Below are positions 30,628 through 42,239 of a stretch of 64,000 bases of DNA, in pieces. The notes below the pieces were generated by a model. That model was not told the DNA's origin and made no database searches. It saw only the letters and a list, made by a program, of their open reading frames with translations. The translations under genes and the position numbers were made by a program. The stretch's first letter is position 1, and the number at the start of each line of letters is the position of its first letter. The stretch is from Branchinecta lynchi (Eukaryota; Arthropoda; Branchiopoda; Anostraca; Branchinectidae), in assembly GCA_023053575.1 (NCBI GenBank), contig JAKZAP010000010.1:15337225-15401224 (forward strand), in the 5' to 3' direction.

Positions 30628-30720
30628 GTGGGAAGAGAGAAGAGAAAACGGCTGGAAGAAGAACTGGGCGAAACCCAAGACAAATTCGAGAGGTCAAAGC
30701 ACAAACATCGCAGGTAAAGA
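30628..30720 (+). pseudogene. coiled-coil exon-like block, copy 3
   Basis: GAGAAGAGAAAACGGCTGGA then AGAAGAACTGGGCGAAACCC encodes EKRKRLEEELGETQDKFERS and ends at CGCAG/GTAAAGATC. This is the cleanest copy. It sits between C-rich sequence with duplicated CGAATTTTCCTCTGGCC phrases at 30,598 and 30,722. Confidence 0.4.
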
Positions 30721-31182
30721 TCGAATTTTCCTCTGGCCGGACTATCGCATCCACGCCCACCTGGACCATCAATTCAACCACCGCCATTCTGGCGGTGGAG
30801 GCCAGGCCATCAGTTCACCAGGAGGCTTTTAGAGGCATGCTACCTGATGACGCTGAATGATGGTAAACGATTATTTTTACCGTATTACATGCCGTATAAC
30901 AAAGGAAAGCTTTCAAGTCAAGTAAGTTATTCGTTTTACGCTAGTAAGAGTTCCGTGGAATGGCGATACCTCCAAGAAGATTTCAAAATCTTACACCAGT
31001 TTTTTATTGCTTACCATGCGCTTACCAACGTCTGGAAATTGTTCACAGTTAGCCACACTACCACTATCCAACAATAAATACCTTAAACAAGTATTACCTA
31101 TCCCTGAGATACCACCCCCGGTTTAACATGTTACTTTTGTTATACCATTTTCAGACGAGCATACAAATTTACGAAGACAATT

Positions 31183-32020
31183 ATGGAGGACCTACCACCA
31201 AACAATCAAGCTGGCTACAAATAGTACCTGGTGGAACAAGCTGCAAAAGCTCTACAGACCGAGACAGCGCCGTCGTTGCCTGACCACCCTTGTCACAACC
31301 CTGTTGAAAAGCCACCTACCAGCTCCGCCTACCCACCATCCAACTGAACCGATCAGCCACCCAGCCCCGAAAACCAGCCACCCAGCCTCGCTGGCCCGCC
31401 CACCCCCGTCAATCCACCCGCCGACTCTGTCAATCCACCCGTCAACTTCGTCAGCACACGAGCCGACAAAAGGGACGAACAGCCTTCGCTGTCCGGCTTA
31501 CTAAGTCACCTACAAATAGATCCTGAAAAACAACGGGCGAAACCTCTACCCAACACTCCAGAACTAATCACCCAGCATTCAACCCACCAAACTCGATTGC
31601 ATTCTGCAGCCTTATCGAAAAAGGTGCCACAGCAACCGAACTGCCGCGAAAGCTCCACCACGAAGTCTTACGTAGCCTTCATCAACTGCTTTCAATAGCG
31701 TCCGACACCACCCTGATCACCCTACAACCCATGATCCCAACCCTCCGGCAGCAGAAATCCTCCACTTCCAGGACTTCCGTCAGAAGTTCAAAGAGACCCT
31801 GCACTACTTCGAACCGGCAGCTTCAAAAGACATTTAGCGCTGGATACAACATTACCTCCCATCACTGGAAGAGTCAACTGACGAAACACTCCAGCAATTT
31901 TCCGAGACCGAAATCCAGGCAGCCATACTCCAAGTCGCTCACCAGCTCGCCGTGGAACCCCTATCATGCCTCCGCCCAGGCCAAGCCCTTGACCATCAGA
32001 ACGTCTGAAAACGCCCAGTA
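31183..32020 (+). pseudogene. proline-rich protein remnant homologous to the 25.76-kb fragment
   Basis: ATG at 31,183 opens MEDLPPNNQAGYK, interrupted by a TAG, then VEQAAKALQTETAPSLPDHP, a Pro-rich region, LLSHLQIDPEKQRAK, and after a shift IEKGATATELPRKLHHEVLR. A further shift gives NPPAAEILHFQDFRQKF, FSETEIQAAILQVAHQL and a basic end (TGKKRHKFE) at about 32,060. The NPPAAEIL...AHQL segment aligns with 25,765-25,990. Two stops and at least two shifts make it non-functional. The family was not recognised; a mobile-element ORF1-like protein is most likely. Confidence 0.45.
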
Positions 32021-32259
32021 ACCCAGCAACAAACCGGAAAAAAGAGACACAAATTTGAATAATTTTGTTTTACAATTTTTTTTGAAATAAAATGTTATCT
32101 TATGATACGTACATCTTTTTAGTAAGAATCGCCGTTTCCAACGTCGGTCGCCTACCTACTCCCCCATTGCCGTATGTGATGAAGGTCAAAGAGCACCCTA
32201 CCAGCAAACGAACAGAGAAACCTCGCGAAACAAGTGCACCATACGGAGAGGCAACTAGG

Positions 32260-32470
32260 TAAGCGAAAAGAGAAATCCGCTGCAAACAAGAGAACAGTTT
32301 AGAGTTCTGCAGCAAACGTGCTTATCCAATATCAGCTGTAAATCTAGAATCTATATTGGAAATCTGCTGCAAGCTATCAAAGAGAAGAAGTGCGTAAGTA
32401 TATAGGAGCGTTATAACGGAACTCGCACCACCTTGTATCACAGAATAACTCACTGGAACGCTATACTCCA
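32260..32470 (+). repeat. dispersed repeat, second copy of 27,080-27,350
   Basis: It follows GCGAAAAGAGAAATCCGCTG and shares CAGAATAACTCACTGGAACGC with the first copy at about 27,317. This suggests that 25.7-27.35 kb and 31.2-32.5 kb derive from one element family. Confidence 0.6.
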
Positions 32471-32990
32471 ATTGTTCCAATTGTTGTGTGCGTGTTGCGA
32501 GCGCTATGACTTTTGCCTGTAACAAGAAACAGAATGTTCATTGTGTCAAAGCAATGTCCTGTGATTTTGTTGGTTAACTTTTAAATTTTGTAGGTTCTTA
32601 CTTTTAGCGGTGAAGCCACGTTGAAGCACCTCCTCACAATTTATGTGATAGTGTGTTATGTCATGGTTAGTGTATCACGAAGAGAAAAACAGTGCGTTTC
32701 CAACATCAGCTTCCAAACTTACTACAAGCTCAGAACTTTAACAAATGATATCAGAGCTAGAGAAACCTGTTGCAAGCATTACAACACAACAGCACAAAAC
32801 AAAACAAGCAAAACAACTTAACACTTCAAACGCTTGATAATGAATGAAAGCTTTTCTTTCCGGATCACGAACTCTCAATTTAATCCTTAACACTGGGTAC
32901 ATGAACTGTAATACGATTGTATTGTAATTGTAAGGCTATTAGTAGGACAAAGGATTATTTTCACTGACAGCTACCCCCTGGGTCGGTAGC
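32470..32990. other. no recognisable gene
   Basis: An AT-rich stretch; short open frames only. Confidence 0.4.
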
Positions 32991-33110
32991 TGGGTAAAAG
33001 TACGGATTAAGTTCGTAAGGGGGCTTCATATTAGGGGATGAAAACATGCTGAATCCAATTCTGAACTTGGTTTTCGAAATCCAGCAAAAAGAGCTGACCA
33101 TTCACTGCGA
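32990..33110 (+). repeat. family S fragment
   Basis: GGATTAAGTTCGTAAGGGGG, TTAGGGGATGAAAACATGCT and GAATCCAATTCTGAACTTGG match the end of the head and the first unit of family S, without either terminus. Confidence 0.55.
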
Positions 33111-33129
33111 AAGAAAACAAAAATGAGAT

Positions 33130-34195
33130 TTTCGTGTTTTTGTTTTTATGGCACTTGTCCATCGGCCAAGTGCCACATAGCTATCGTAATTTCTGTCCGT
33201 CCGTCGGTCGGTTCGGGTTTTGCTACTTTGGGTACTTCCACATAAGCTAGGACGATGAAACTTGGCAGGGAAATCAGGGACCCGAAAAGATTAATTTGGA
33301 AATAATCGCTTCCGCAATCCGACTTTCCCCGGATCCGGGAGTCCGAAAACTAGGAACAACGGTAGCAAAAGGGGAGCCGCAAAAGGGTAAAGGACTGATG
33401 TGGTATCGATCCGACGTGCTCTTACACAGAGGCTCGACACACTTGCTAACTGCGCTATTGAAGCTTGTATTAAGATCCGAGGAGAAAAAACACAGTTAAG
33501 GATTTGGGTCAGAACAAATGCTAAACTAAGCTTTTATCTGATTGTGTAGCACTACGTATGACTGTATTAAGAAGCGAATGCGGGAACAGATACGGTTTAA
33601 AGATTAAAGAAAGACCTAGCGGTCAGAACGAATGCTAAACTTACACTAAACAAATCTCGTGAAATGCTACCACATAAGCTAGGACAATGAAACTTGGCAG
33701 GCATATCAGGGAACCGACCAGATTAACTTGGAAATAATCACTTTGCAGATCCGGTCATAGTGGGGGAGGGGAGGGATAGGAAATCCGGAAACTACTAACT
33801 TGCATAAGTTTTGAAAGGGTAATCGAACATGCATGAAACCTGACATGTGTCAAGAACAAGTGTTTCGGATACTCAGTTTCAAATCCGAGCGAGATTCGAT
33901 ACCTGTGGGGGCGAGGGGCTGGAGGGGGGCACGGAAACCTCCTGAAACGCTTCCACATAAATTAGGACAATAAAACTTGGAAGGTATATGAGGGAACCGA
34001 CCAGATGAACATGGAAATGATCACTTCCCCGATCTAGTCTTCGCGGGGGGAGTGGAGGTATGGGGAATTCGGAAACTAGAAACATACATAACTTTGGACC
34101 GGGTAATCGGACATGCATGAAACTTGACAAGTGTGAAGAACAAGTGTCTTAGATCTTCAATTTCAAATCTGGCCCGAATCCAATAAGCAGAAAAA
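33130..34195 (+). repeat. dispersed repeat family T with its head and tandem 280-bp units
   Basis: The head begins with a perfect stem-loop (GGCACTTG...CAAGTGCC, 33,150-33,174), then TCTGTCCGTCCGTCGGTCGG and CACATAAGCTAGGAC, GATGAAACTTGGCAGG. The CACATAARYTAGGACRATRA phrase recurs at about 33,242, 33,671 and 33,951, each followed by GACCAGATTAACTTGGAAAT and a G-rich tract. The architecture parallels family S but the sequence is different. It is non-coding. Confidence 0.65.
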
Positions 34196-34259
34196 TTCCA
34201 GTAGATTCCCTGGGCCGCATTCTGGTAGCCGTGGGGCAGATTCCGGTAGGTTCCCTGAG

Positions 34260-34800
34260 ACAAGTTCCGATAGATGTCAATGAGTGGAATAACCATTTCA
34301 GATTTACTAGATCAAGCCCAACTTCTGTTAAAATGAGTATCGGGAGAGAGATCCAGCCCTAACAACTGCAAACCGTATCTGACAAACATGCTAACTATTC
34401 TTACAAGTACCATATGAGCTTTCAGCTCTTGTTATAATTTATAAATATAAATTCACAAGAACAAGTTCCGATAAATGTCAATGAGTGGAATAACCATTTC
34501 AGATTTACTAGATCAAGCCCAACTTCTGTTAAAATGAGTATCGGGAATGAAGAAAGAGCTTTCAGCTCTTGTTATAATTTATAAAGATAAATTCACAAGA
34601 ACAAGTTCCGATAGATGTCAATGAGTGGAAGAACCATTTCAGATTTACTAGATCAAGCCCAACTTCTGTTAAAATGAGTATCGGGAGAGAGATCCAGCCC
34701 TGACAACTGCAAACCGTATCTGACAAACATGCTAACTGTTCTTACAAGTAGCCTACCATATGAGCTTTCAGCTCTTGTTATATTGTACAAATATAACTTC
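34260..34800 (+). repeat. recent tandem triplication (201/140/200 bp)
   Basis: ACAAGTTCCGATAGATGTCA starts at 34,260, 34,461 and 34,601. Intervening sequence is nearly identical in all three copies, and the middle one lacks about 60 bp (the CCAGCCCTAACAACTGCAAA region). The array grows directly out of four units of the 24-bp minisatellite at 34,195-34,275. Confidence 0.8.
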
Positions 34801-34914
34801 AGAAGATATATCCGTTGCACTTCCGACAACCATCCTCAGCGAGAAACAAACTATATCCTAAATTCCACAAGAACTCGACGAGGAAACAACAAACCAAAAG
34901 GCTACGTAATTAAC

Positions 34915-35560
34915 AAGACAAAAGGTTTCGACGGGATCCCAAAAATGTAATTTTGATCCATACAATTAGATATTACTACTTTAAAACGTTTGGGAGCTAC
35001 AGAACCCATCTACGAACTCAACCTGTCCCTTGATCCAAGAGTGCTCACACCAAGTTTCATCCAAATATCTCGTTCCCTTCGAGAGTTATCGTGCTCAAAG
35101 ACAGGCGGACACTTGTCCGGCGGAAAAATAAAGCTAAAACCAAATTCAGCGTATCTCCTTACCCCTATATACTTCATCTAATTCACTTAAAATAAGGATT
35201 TAATTTAACGAACTATATGTCCGGCTAGAAAAGGACTGTGATATACGGATTCAGCATCTCTTCTTACCTAACCCTAAACGGGACATCTAATCAACTACAA
35301 ATGCAACTTTTGCTTTCAACAAATTTTCCAGTTTGGGCCGGATTCCGGGCGAACTACTTCCCTGTAGAAACTGATTTTCACATAAACGTTCAGTATGCAT
35401 CCTTACGCCTAAATCGAACACCTAGTCAACTTCAAATAAAACTTCTACTTTTAGCAAAGTAGAACCCTTGAACCCCCTCTCCCACCCCTAAATTTAGGGC
35501 TACAGAGCCAATCTACGAACTCAACCTTCCCAACCAAGCTTCATGAACATATCAAGAAAG
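34915..35560 (-). mobile_element. family S satellite-cored element, rearranged minus copy
   Basis: The tail is at 34,918-34,945 (complement of TTGGGATCCCGTCGAAACC). Next to it is a piece of head (34,985-35,110), then two to three units (35,115-35,465) and another piece of head (35,470-35,555). Two S copies have probably recombined. Confidence 0.65.
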
Positions 35561-36300
35561 AAGCGGATTCAAAGACACACAGTCAAAAAAATAACAAACA
35601 TATATGCGCATATTCATTCGCCCGGGAAAGCACAGAAGCTTTCACCCGAAATACAACCCGTCGGCCATCGCTTACATATAAGCACTTCTAACTCTTTCAC
35701 AAAGTACATACACCACACAACTTCTGAACTGAACTCTGATCTGAAAGGATTAGTGCGCGATCCGCGAATTCCGCGATAGTCTCTTAGTCTTTGCTCTGCA
35801 CACCCTGAGGGTTTAATTATTCAACGACTCGCTCGCGAATTCTGATGTCTTGCGAATCCCGGTCTCTACTCAAATTGTGATGCTGCATGCCTAGTCTAGT
35901 CGGTCGAGTATTACTGGAACGAATATTTAAAATAGCTGACAGATTTTGGGAAACAAAGGTGGGGTTGGTGGGGTTTAGGAGTGCAGCATCCTGTTACAGG
36001 AATCGTATCTTCGACGTATCTTCATACAGCTGGTTTACAAAAAAATCTCTAGTATCTCTGTTTAGTGCCAGGTCCCTTATTCCATATTTTTTTTTTTTTA
36101 TCTCAAACGCTTAACGTATGAACTGCCGAAGATTCATTTATTTAACAACATCTTCAATATGTAACCGATCAGTCCAAACCTCGGAAGTAATCCAAACACC
36201 AAAAGAGAGGAGACCAGCACCCGTGATTGGCCTGCTGGTAACTTCCGTCACTGAGTAGGCTTCTTTTCTTTTTTTTCGAACGGATTCCATTGGACCATAT
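35560..36300. other. no recognisable gene or repeat
   Basis: Short open frames only; a 10-T run near 36,090. Confidence 0.4.
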
Positions 36301-36301
36301 A

Positions 36302-36589
36302 CCCGATGAAAAATTTGTAGCCTGCGCAGTAGTATGGTAGTAGTACGAAAACGTTGCATGTAATACTATGTAATAGCAAAGAATTACTATCATTTCATGT
36401 GCCTCAGCCTTTTCCAATCTTATATAGTAGTATCAAGTAGCATCCTGCCTTGCCATAGTAGCATCCAGTCTTGCTAATAGTAGCATATAGTAGTATGAAG
36501 TAACACGGTAGCCTTGAAGTAGAAACATGTAGTAGCATCGTTTTTCGTACTACTTCATAGTACTATTTTGAGATAAATTTTACATCGGG
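36302..36589. mobile_element. TA-flanked TIR element B, 288 bp
   Basis: CCCGATGAAAAATTTGTAGC at the left and AAATTTTACATCGGG at the right are flanked by TA. The interior has TAGTAGCAT repeats, TAACACGGTAGCC and a right arm CGTACTAC...ATTTTGAGATAAATTTT nearly identical to element A at 12,770-12,805. It is a short internally deleted relative of A. Confidence 0.65.
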
Positions 36590-36704
36590 TAGTGGTAACT
36601 TCCCCCCAGTGGGGCCAATTCAATAGGGGTCTGGTAATATTTATTGAGATCAGTAAGGATAACATCAAGCTGTGTACCCCCTTTCGTAGTAGGGAATTAA
36701 TTAC

Positions 36705-37912
36705 ATTTTAGGGATCCCAAAACGTAAGTGGAGGGATACCTATGACATCGAAAAGTTGTCCGTCTGTCCGTCCGTCTGTAAGCACGATAACTCTCGAAGG
36801 GTATGTGATATTTTGATGAAACTTGGTGTGAGGATTCGTTGGGTCGTCGGACCAGTCAAGTTCGTAGATGGACTTTGTAGCCCTACATTTAGGGGTGGGG
36901 GAGGGGTTTCAAATTAAGGGGCAAACAAAATATTTTTAAACAGCTAATGTGATAGTCGATTATGGGCTAAGAAGACATGCTGAACACGATGGGGAAAACC
37001 ATTTTGTCATCGAACATGTAGTTGGCCCGGAATCCGGCCAAAACCGGAAAGTTTGTTAAAGTAAAAGTTTTATTTTAAGTTGATTAGATGTTCGACGTAG
37101 GGGTAGAAAGACATGCTGAAGACGATGGTGAAAACCATTTTCTCGACGGACAAGTAGTTCGCCCGGAATCCGGCCCAAACCGGAAAGTTTGTTAAAAGTA
37201 AAAGTTTTATTTTAAGTCGATTAGATGTTCGACTTAGGGGTAAGAAGACACGATGAACACGGTGGTGAAAACCATTTTCTCGACGGACAAGCAGTTCGCC
37301 CGGAATCTGGCCCAAACCGGAAAGTTTGTTAAAATTAAAAGTTGAAGTTGAAGTTGAACAGATGTTCAATTTAGAGCAAGAAGACATGCTGAACACTTAT
37401 GTGAAAAGAATTTTCTATCCGGACATGTAGTTCGCCCGGAATCCGGCCAAAACCGGAAAATTGGTAGAACTTAAAGTTTTATTTCTAGTTGATTAGATAA
37501 CCGATTTAGGGGTAAGAAGAGATGCTGAATCCGTGTGTGACAATCATATTTTACCCGGACATATAGTTCGACCGGAATCCGGCTGGAGTCGGAAAATTTG
37601 TTATAAGTTAAATTTTATTTGAAGTTAATTAGATGTTCATTATTGGGGAAAGAAGATACCCTGAGTTCATTTTTGAGCTTTCTTTTTTTCGCTGGACAGT
37701 TAATTCTGGAGTTTGGCCGAAATCCGGAAATTGGCAGCAGTGGCAGGAAGATTTTCTCAGATGGTTAGCTATTTGGCCTTAATCTGTTTCTGAATTATAA
37801 TTGTAAAAATGTTCAAGGAGTCTGGCGATGACTGGATCTGGCTAAGACAAGACCCAGTTGTCTGGATCAGATATTGAATTTTTGGGATCCCATCGAAACC
37901 TTTGGTCTTGTT
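36705..37912 (+). mobile_element. family S satellite-cored element, best complete copy
   Basis: The head is at 36,712 (AGGGATCCCAAAACGTAAGT, doubled GTCCGTCCGTCTG, ACGATAACTCTCGAAGG, GATGAAACTTGGTGTGAGGA, AGGGGTGGGGGAGGGG). About six units follow, with measured starts at 37,094, 37,231, 37,367, 37,502 and 37,638, a period of about 136 bp. The tail is at 37,790-37,912, with AAGACAAGACCCAGTTG, TTTTTGGGATCCCATCGAAA and CCTTTGGTCTTGTT. No frame encodes a plausible protein. Confidence 0.85.
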
Positions 37913-38284
37913 CTTCACCGGATTCCGGTCCACGCTTTCTACCAGTGTAGGCCTATTCGATGACTGCCTCTTCTTTTTCATTTTTTTCCCATTTTTCCCT
38001 TCCCGTCTCTTGGTTCTTCCGGAGGCTCGTCGGGAACAGGGCAGTCTTTGTATTTCTCGTTCATTTCCCTGGTTGTCGTACCATGCAGTAACCTGAGCCT
38101 GAGGTGCATTGCGAGACCCGCTTTTGAGGTGTGATGGGTTCCACAGGACAAGACAGTGGTGGAGTTTTTCGCCAGTGTGCGTGTTCATGTGGTCCTGAAA
38201 TTCATAAGTGGTTTACAAGCAGTACAGATTCCATATTTGATGGTCACAGCCCAAGCGTTTTTTGTTTATCTATAGTTGCGTTTT

Positions 38285-38665
38285 GGCAGATACCATGGTA
38301 TCTGTTACAACAGTAATTGGATTTCCATTTGGTCGTTTTTGCAGTTACCGTGGTATCTGATACATTTTTACTCTGCAAAAACAACAATTGCCGAAATTGC
38401 GCTTTTCGAACTCATCCCGAAAGAAAAGCTGATATTCGGAGTCACTTAGTGCCAAACTTCTTTCTCGCCAATTTGAACTAAACTGATGAAAATGAGATGA
38501 CTTTTTCAGATACCACGACCAGTTACCACGGTCGGACCGTGGTATATGACTATCAGATACCACGATAACTGCAAAAACGGCTTTTGACCGTGGTATCAGA
38601 TACTACAATAACTGCTGAAACGACTTTAGACCGTGCGGTGGTATTAAATACCACGGTATTTGCAA
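38285..38665. repeat. clustered GTGGTATCAGATACCAC palindromic units
   Basis: At least seven copies of a GTGGTATCTGATACC or GGTATCAGATACCACG core occur in both orientations, several followed by AACTGCAAAAACG. The same core occurs in the block repeats at 12.9-14.9 kb. There is no ORF. Confidence 0.7.
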
Positions 38666-38699
38666 AAACGCAATTTATAATTTGCAATCATGTAATCGT

Positions 38700-40150
38700 A
38701 AAATGTTCTTTCTTGTTTGTTCAAGATTTGTTGCTTTTGGGTCTACGGCGCCTCCTCCTCTCGGTGACTAGATGGTTAAACACCACATACCCTTTCTGGA
38801 CTTAAATAATTTACTGCGCAGCCACAAAAATTGCAACTTGGAAATTTGTAATTTATGTCCTTAATTACATGCACGGAATCAAATCTGAATTTATCAGCGC
38901 GGGAACATCGTACCACCCCCTAGTAAGCAGAAATATTTAAAGATTGCAAGGGTTAGGCTAGAGAACAAGAGCATCTGAAACAATAAGGCATTATGTTTAT
39001 AAAAAAAAAACTTTTTCCTTGAGCTGTTTTACAAGGCTTAAAGGACCCCTCTTGCTTATTCTGCCTTTTATAATATACCTAGCTCCATTGTACAATTATA
39101 AGCTTCTAAAATCCCCACCTTTCTCCATTATTTCGTTTTGTGCCTACGAACTTTTGCGCTTTTTCGGATGTGCCGAGTTTTGCCCGGCACACAACGCAAA
39201 GTTTGCCAGAATCTTCAATGTCCGCCGACGACTCTTCCCATATAAGGATATGAGAATCTTTAGTTGTTGACTTCTTTTATTTGCTTCGTTTTCAACTTTT
39301 TAACCACGGCGCATTCAGTTTTCAAACGTTTTACGCCCAGCCGCCACGTCGGAGAGCAAGAGGGCTGGATAGAGTCGACTAGCTCTAACAAGAAAATCGC
39401 TAATTTCAGATGGAAAGTAACGGTATTTTCGGAAATATTTTTTCTGATCCGTTTCATGCGGAAAAAATCATTTCTAGTAAGAGTTGTGCTTTAATACACT
39501 TTCTACTGTTTGAAATGTTCTAACAATGTATATGGAAGAGCGTTATCATTGACTACGACTATTTTAGACAAAAAGATATCTGCCAATAATTAATTTATAA
39601 TTCATGAATCGCAGCCGGCTTGGGGCTGAAGGAATATCAGATTATAAATGTATGACCAACTTCTTAGTTGCAGCAGAGTGAAACAGTAAAAGTAAAAGGA
39701 TTGGTTTTAAGAAACCACGAAACCATTTTGCTGAACGTTTATAAGTAGTTGGACCAGGGACCTCTGACTTTCTAGATCAGTGCTCTAATAATGAGGTACC
39801 GAGGGACTTGCGGACATGGTTGGCAAAAGCTCAACTCATAAAGTTGTCAAAATTCCGGACAAAAAGGTGCTTTTTGACAACTCGAATTTTGTTTGGTCCT
39901 TCCGCTGCGCAATGTGCAAAATGCGAATAATCGATAACTTTTCTGAATTCTCAGATAACTATTTTTCTTTTCTTTTGTTTTCTTTCTTTCTCGTTCCTTC
40001 TTTCCCTTATTTTTTCTCTCCTTTTATTTAAAGTTGAAACCATAGGTTATTTTTTTCCCTCTCCTCCCTTTTTCTTTAAATAGAATATTCAGTTAGTTGA
40101 TTCTGTTTGGTGTTTAAGTTAATATCGGTCATTTCCCTGCCCTAGCCAAG
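38700..40150. other. mostly unassigned; one right end of the AAATATTCCTTCAGC family
   Basis: GAATCGCAGCCGGCTTGGGG then CTGAAGGAATAT at 39,605-39,637 matches the right end of the 19,006 element. Otherwise I see only short open frames and T-rich tracts. Confidence 0.4.
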
Positions 40151-40299
40151 CACTACATTTGTACTTTCCTGGCAGGAATGGTGATTGGGTATTTTTTTTT
40201 TCTCTTTAAGTATAGTCCAATGAAACTGAAACTGAACTGAATTCGTATGAATATTTTCAAAACATTTCTTAATTATACAGTAATCACTGTAACAAAATT

Positions 40300-41490
40300 T
40301 AATTGGAAATGAGTTGGGGGGGGGGGGGGGGGTAATCCGTAACTTTAGTAAAGTAAATGAAAAGGTGGGGGAGTGAAACTTGACAAGTGGAAAGAGGTGT
40401 CGTTTCAAATGTTGTTCAGATGTCACATGTCCGGACCAGATTCGATACTTGAAGGGGTTGAGGGGGTTCACCGGAATTTTCGAGAGACGCTTAGCGTCGA
40501 GGGATCGGGATGGGATTTGGTGGAAACATCACGCATGCCCTAGATACGTTCAGACAGAACCAGATCGTATCGGGGCTCTTTGAGGGGAGTTTGAGGGGGG
40601 TTCCCAAATTTTGGTGATTGTGTGTTTTGATACATGCTTGATGTGCTAAGGACGATGAAACTTGGCAGGCATACTAGTGACCCAACAACTCAAGGACCAG
40701 ACACTACACCCTAGGAAAACTTCCTTTCCTAGATCCGATCCCTTTTGTGGGAGTTAAGGAAAGGGGAATCCGGTAATTACTGACTTCCATAGATTGCGAA
40801 TGGGTGGTCCAATTCGAGTGATAATGTATGGGTGTTAAGAACTAAGGACCTAGGAATGCAAAACAAGTCTCTGAGCCACAGACAGCAATCATACTAGGGG
40901 GAATCGGAGGTGAGGGCCAGAAACTTTGTGACATGAATAAAAACCAAACGAATGGGTCGAATGGGATGCGAGTTCGGTGTCTCGGCCGAATCCGGCCACA
41001 CCAGGAGGAGGACGAAGCGGGAACCGGAAATTTGCAGATATGGACCGACTCAACTCGAACTTGAAGGACGAGAAGGGGAGATGTCAGAGATCAAATTTTA
41101 TATTTTCCTAGTTGTCTCAGGCCACAGTGAGAGGGAGTTGGAGGGGGAGTCTCGGAAATGTTGTGGCTCGCATAGGGGTCAAACGGGTGAATTGATCTGA
41201 ACTAAACTCAGAAAGTAGAGAAACCATATGCCCTAGATGTCAAATTGGGGGCAGAAGTTTCAGAAAAATCCTCAGACTCGATTGCAACTTGACAGCCGGT
41301 AAGAGAAAATGTTTTAGATGATCTGTTTTGCGTGTCCGAACCAGATTCGGACGCTGCAGGGGGAGGGGTACCGGAAAAAGCGCAGCACTCCTAGGGATCA
41401 AACTAGTGGGATGCAACATTCACCCTAGATGATCCGGAAACGCTCAGACTCCAGTGAAACTAGATATCTTATTTCTAGGCTCTTGGGGTG
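40300..41490 (+). repeat. dispersed repeat family T, second plus copy
   Basis: A G run (40,317-40,332) precedes T-type phrases: GTGAAACTTGACAAGTG, CCGGACCAGATTCGATACTT, GGACGATGAAACTTGGCAGG (40,648) and several GGGGGAGGGG-like tracts with CCGGAAA. Units are more diverged than at 33 kb. The open frame at 40,952-41,200 follows the repeat and has no domain. Confidence 0.5.
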
Positions 41491-42239
41491 GGGGTGGGGG
41501 GTGATGGGGGTATGTTTTTTCAATGGCCACTATTTCGTCACATTTTTAGACGCACAGATTTTTTATTTCATTAGCTATTCCTTACTTTTCATTGGGATCA
41601 AAAAGACGCTCTGCTCCTGGGAGCTCACAAACTTCTGCCGATGGAGCATTTCGTCGTATTCTCTATTTAGAAGGACGATGTGTCATTTTCGTTTAGGCTT
41701 AGAAATCTCGATAAATCTTAGATCTGAAGCACACTGAAGGCCAGAATCTATAAGCTAAGTAGTTAGGTTATGCCACACAAACGTGTTAAAAAAAATCGCC
41801 TCCAGCGCTTGCTTTAAATTGTCCCGGGTACAAGGGTTGGAAGCTTTCCTTTTAAGCGAAATAGCTGAAAAGAAAAGCTATGGTTGTGAATGTATGTATA
41901 TTCAAATTCTGACTACAATAACAGTTTCGGCCGAAGCGTTGCAGTTAGCTTTACACCGATTATATTATTTGTTGCCGGGGAGCGGCAATGGCTCACTTTT
42001 GTCGGTACGTGCGAGTCGTATATTTTGACCCATGAGCCGTTGAAACCTGTGTTTCGTATCGTACGCGCCATGTCTAGATAGTTGGTCTGTTTCAGTTGGC
42101 ATTCGCAGTCGATTACGGGGTAAGAAGACATGCAGAACACGATGATGAAAACAGTTTTCTCGCCGGACAAGTAGTTCGTCCGGAATCTGGCCGAATCCGG
42201 AAAGTTTGTTAAAAGTAAAGATTTTATTTGAAGTGGATT

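Noticed and set aside
31304..31504. Pro/His/Ser-rich plus-strand frame
   Set aside because: It is an out-of-frame reading of the proline-rich remnant that starts at 31,183.
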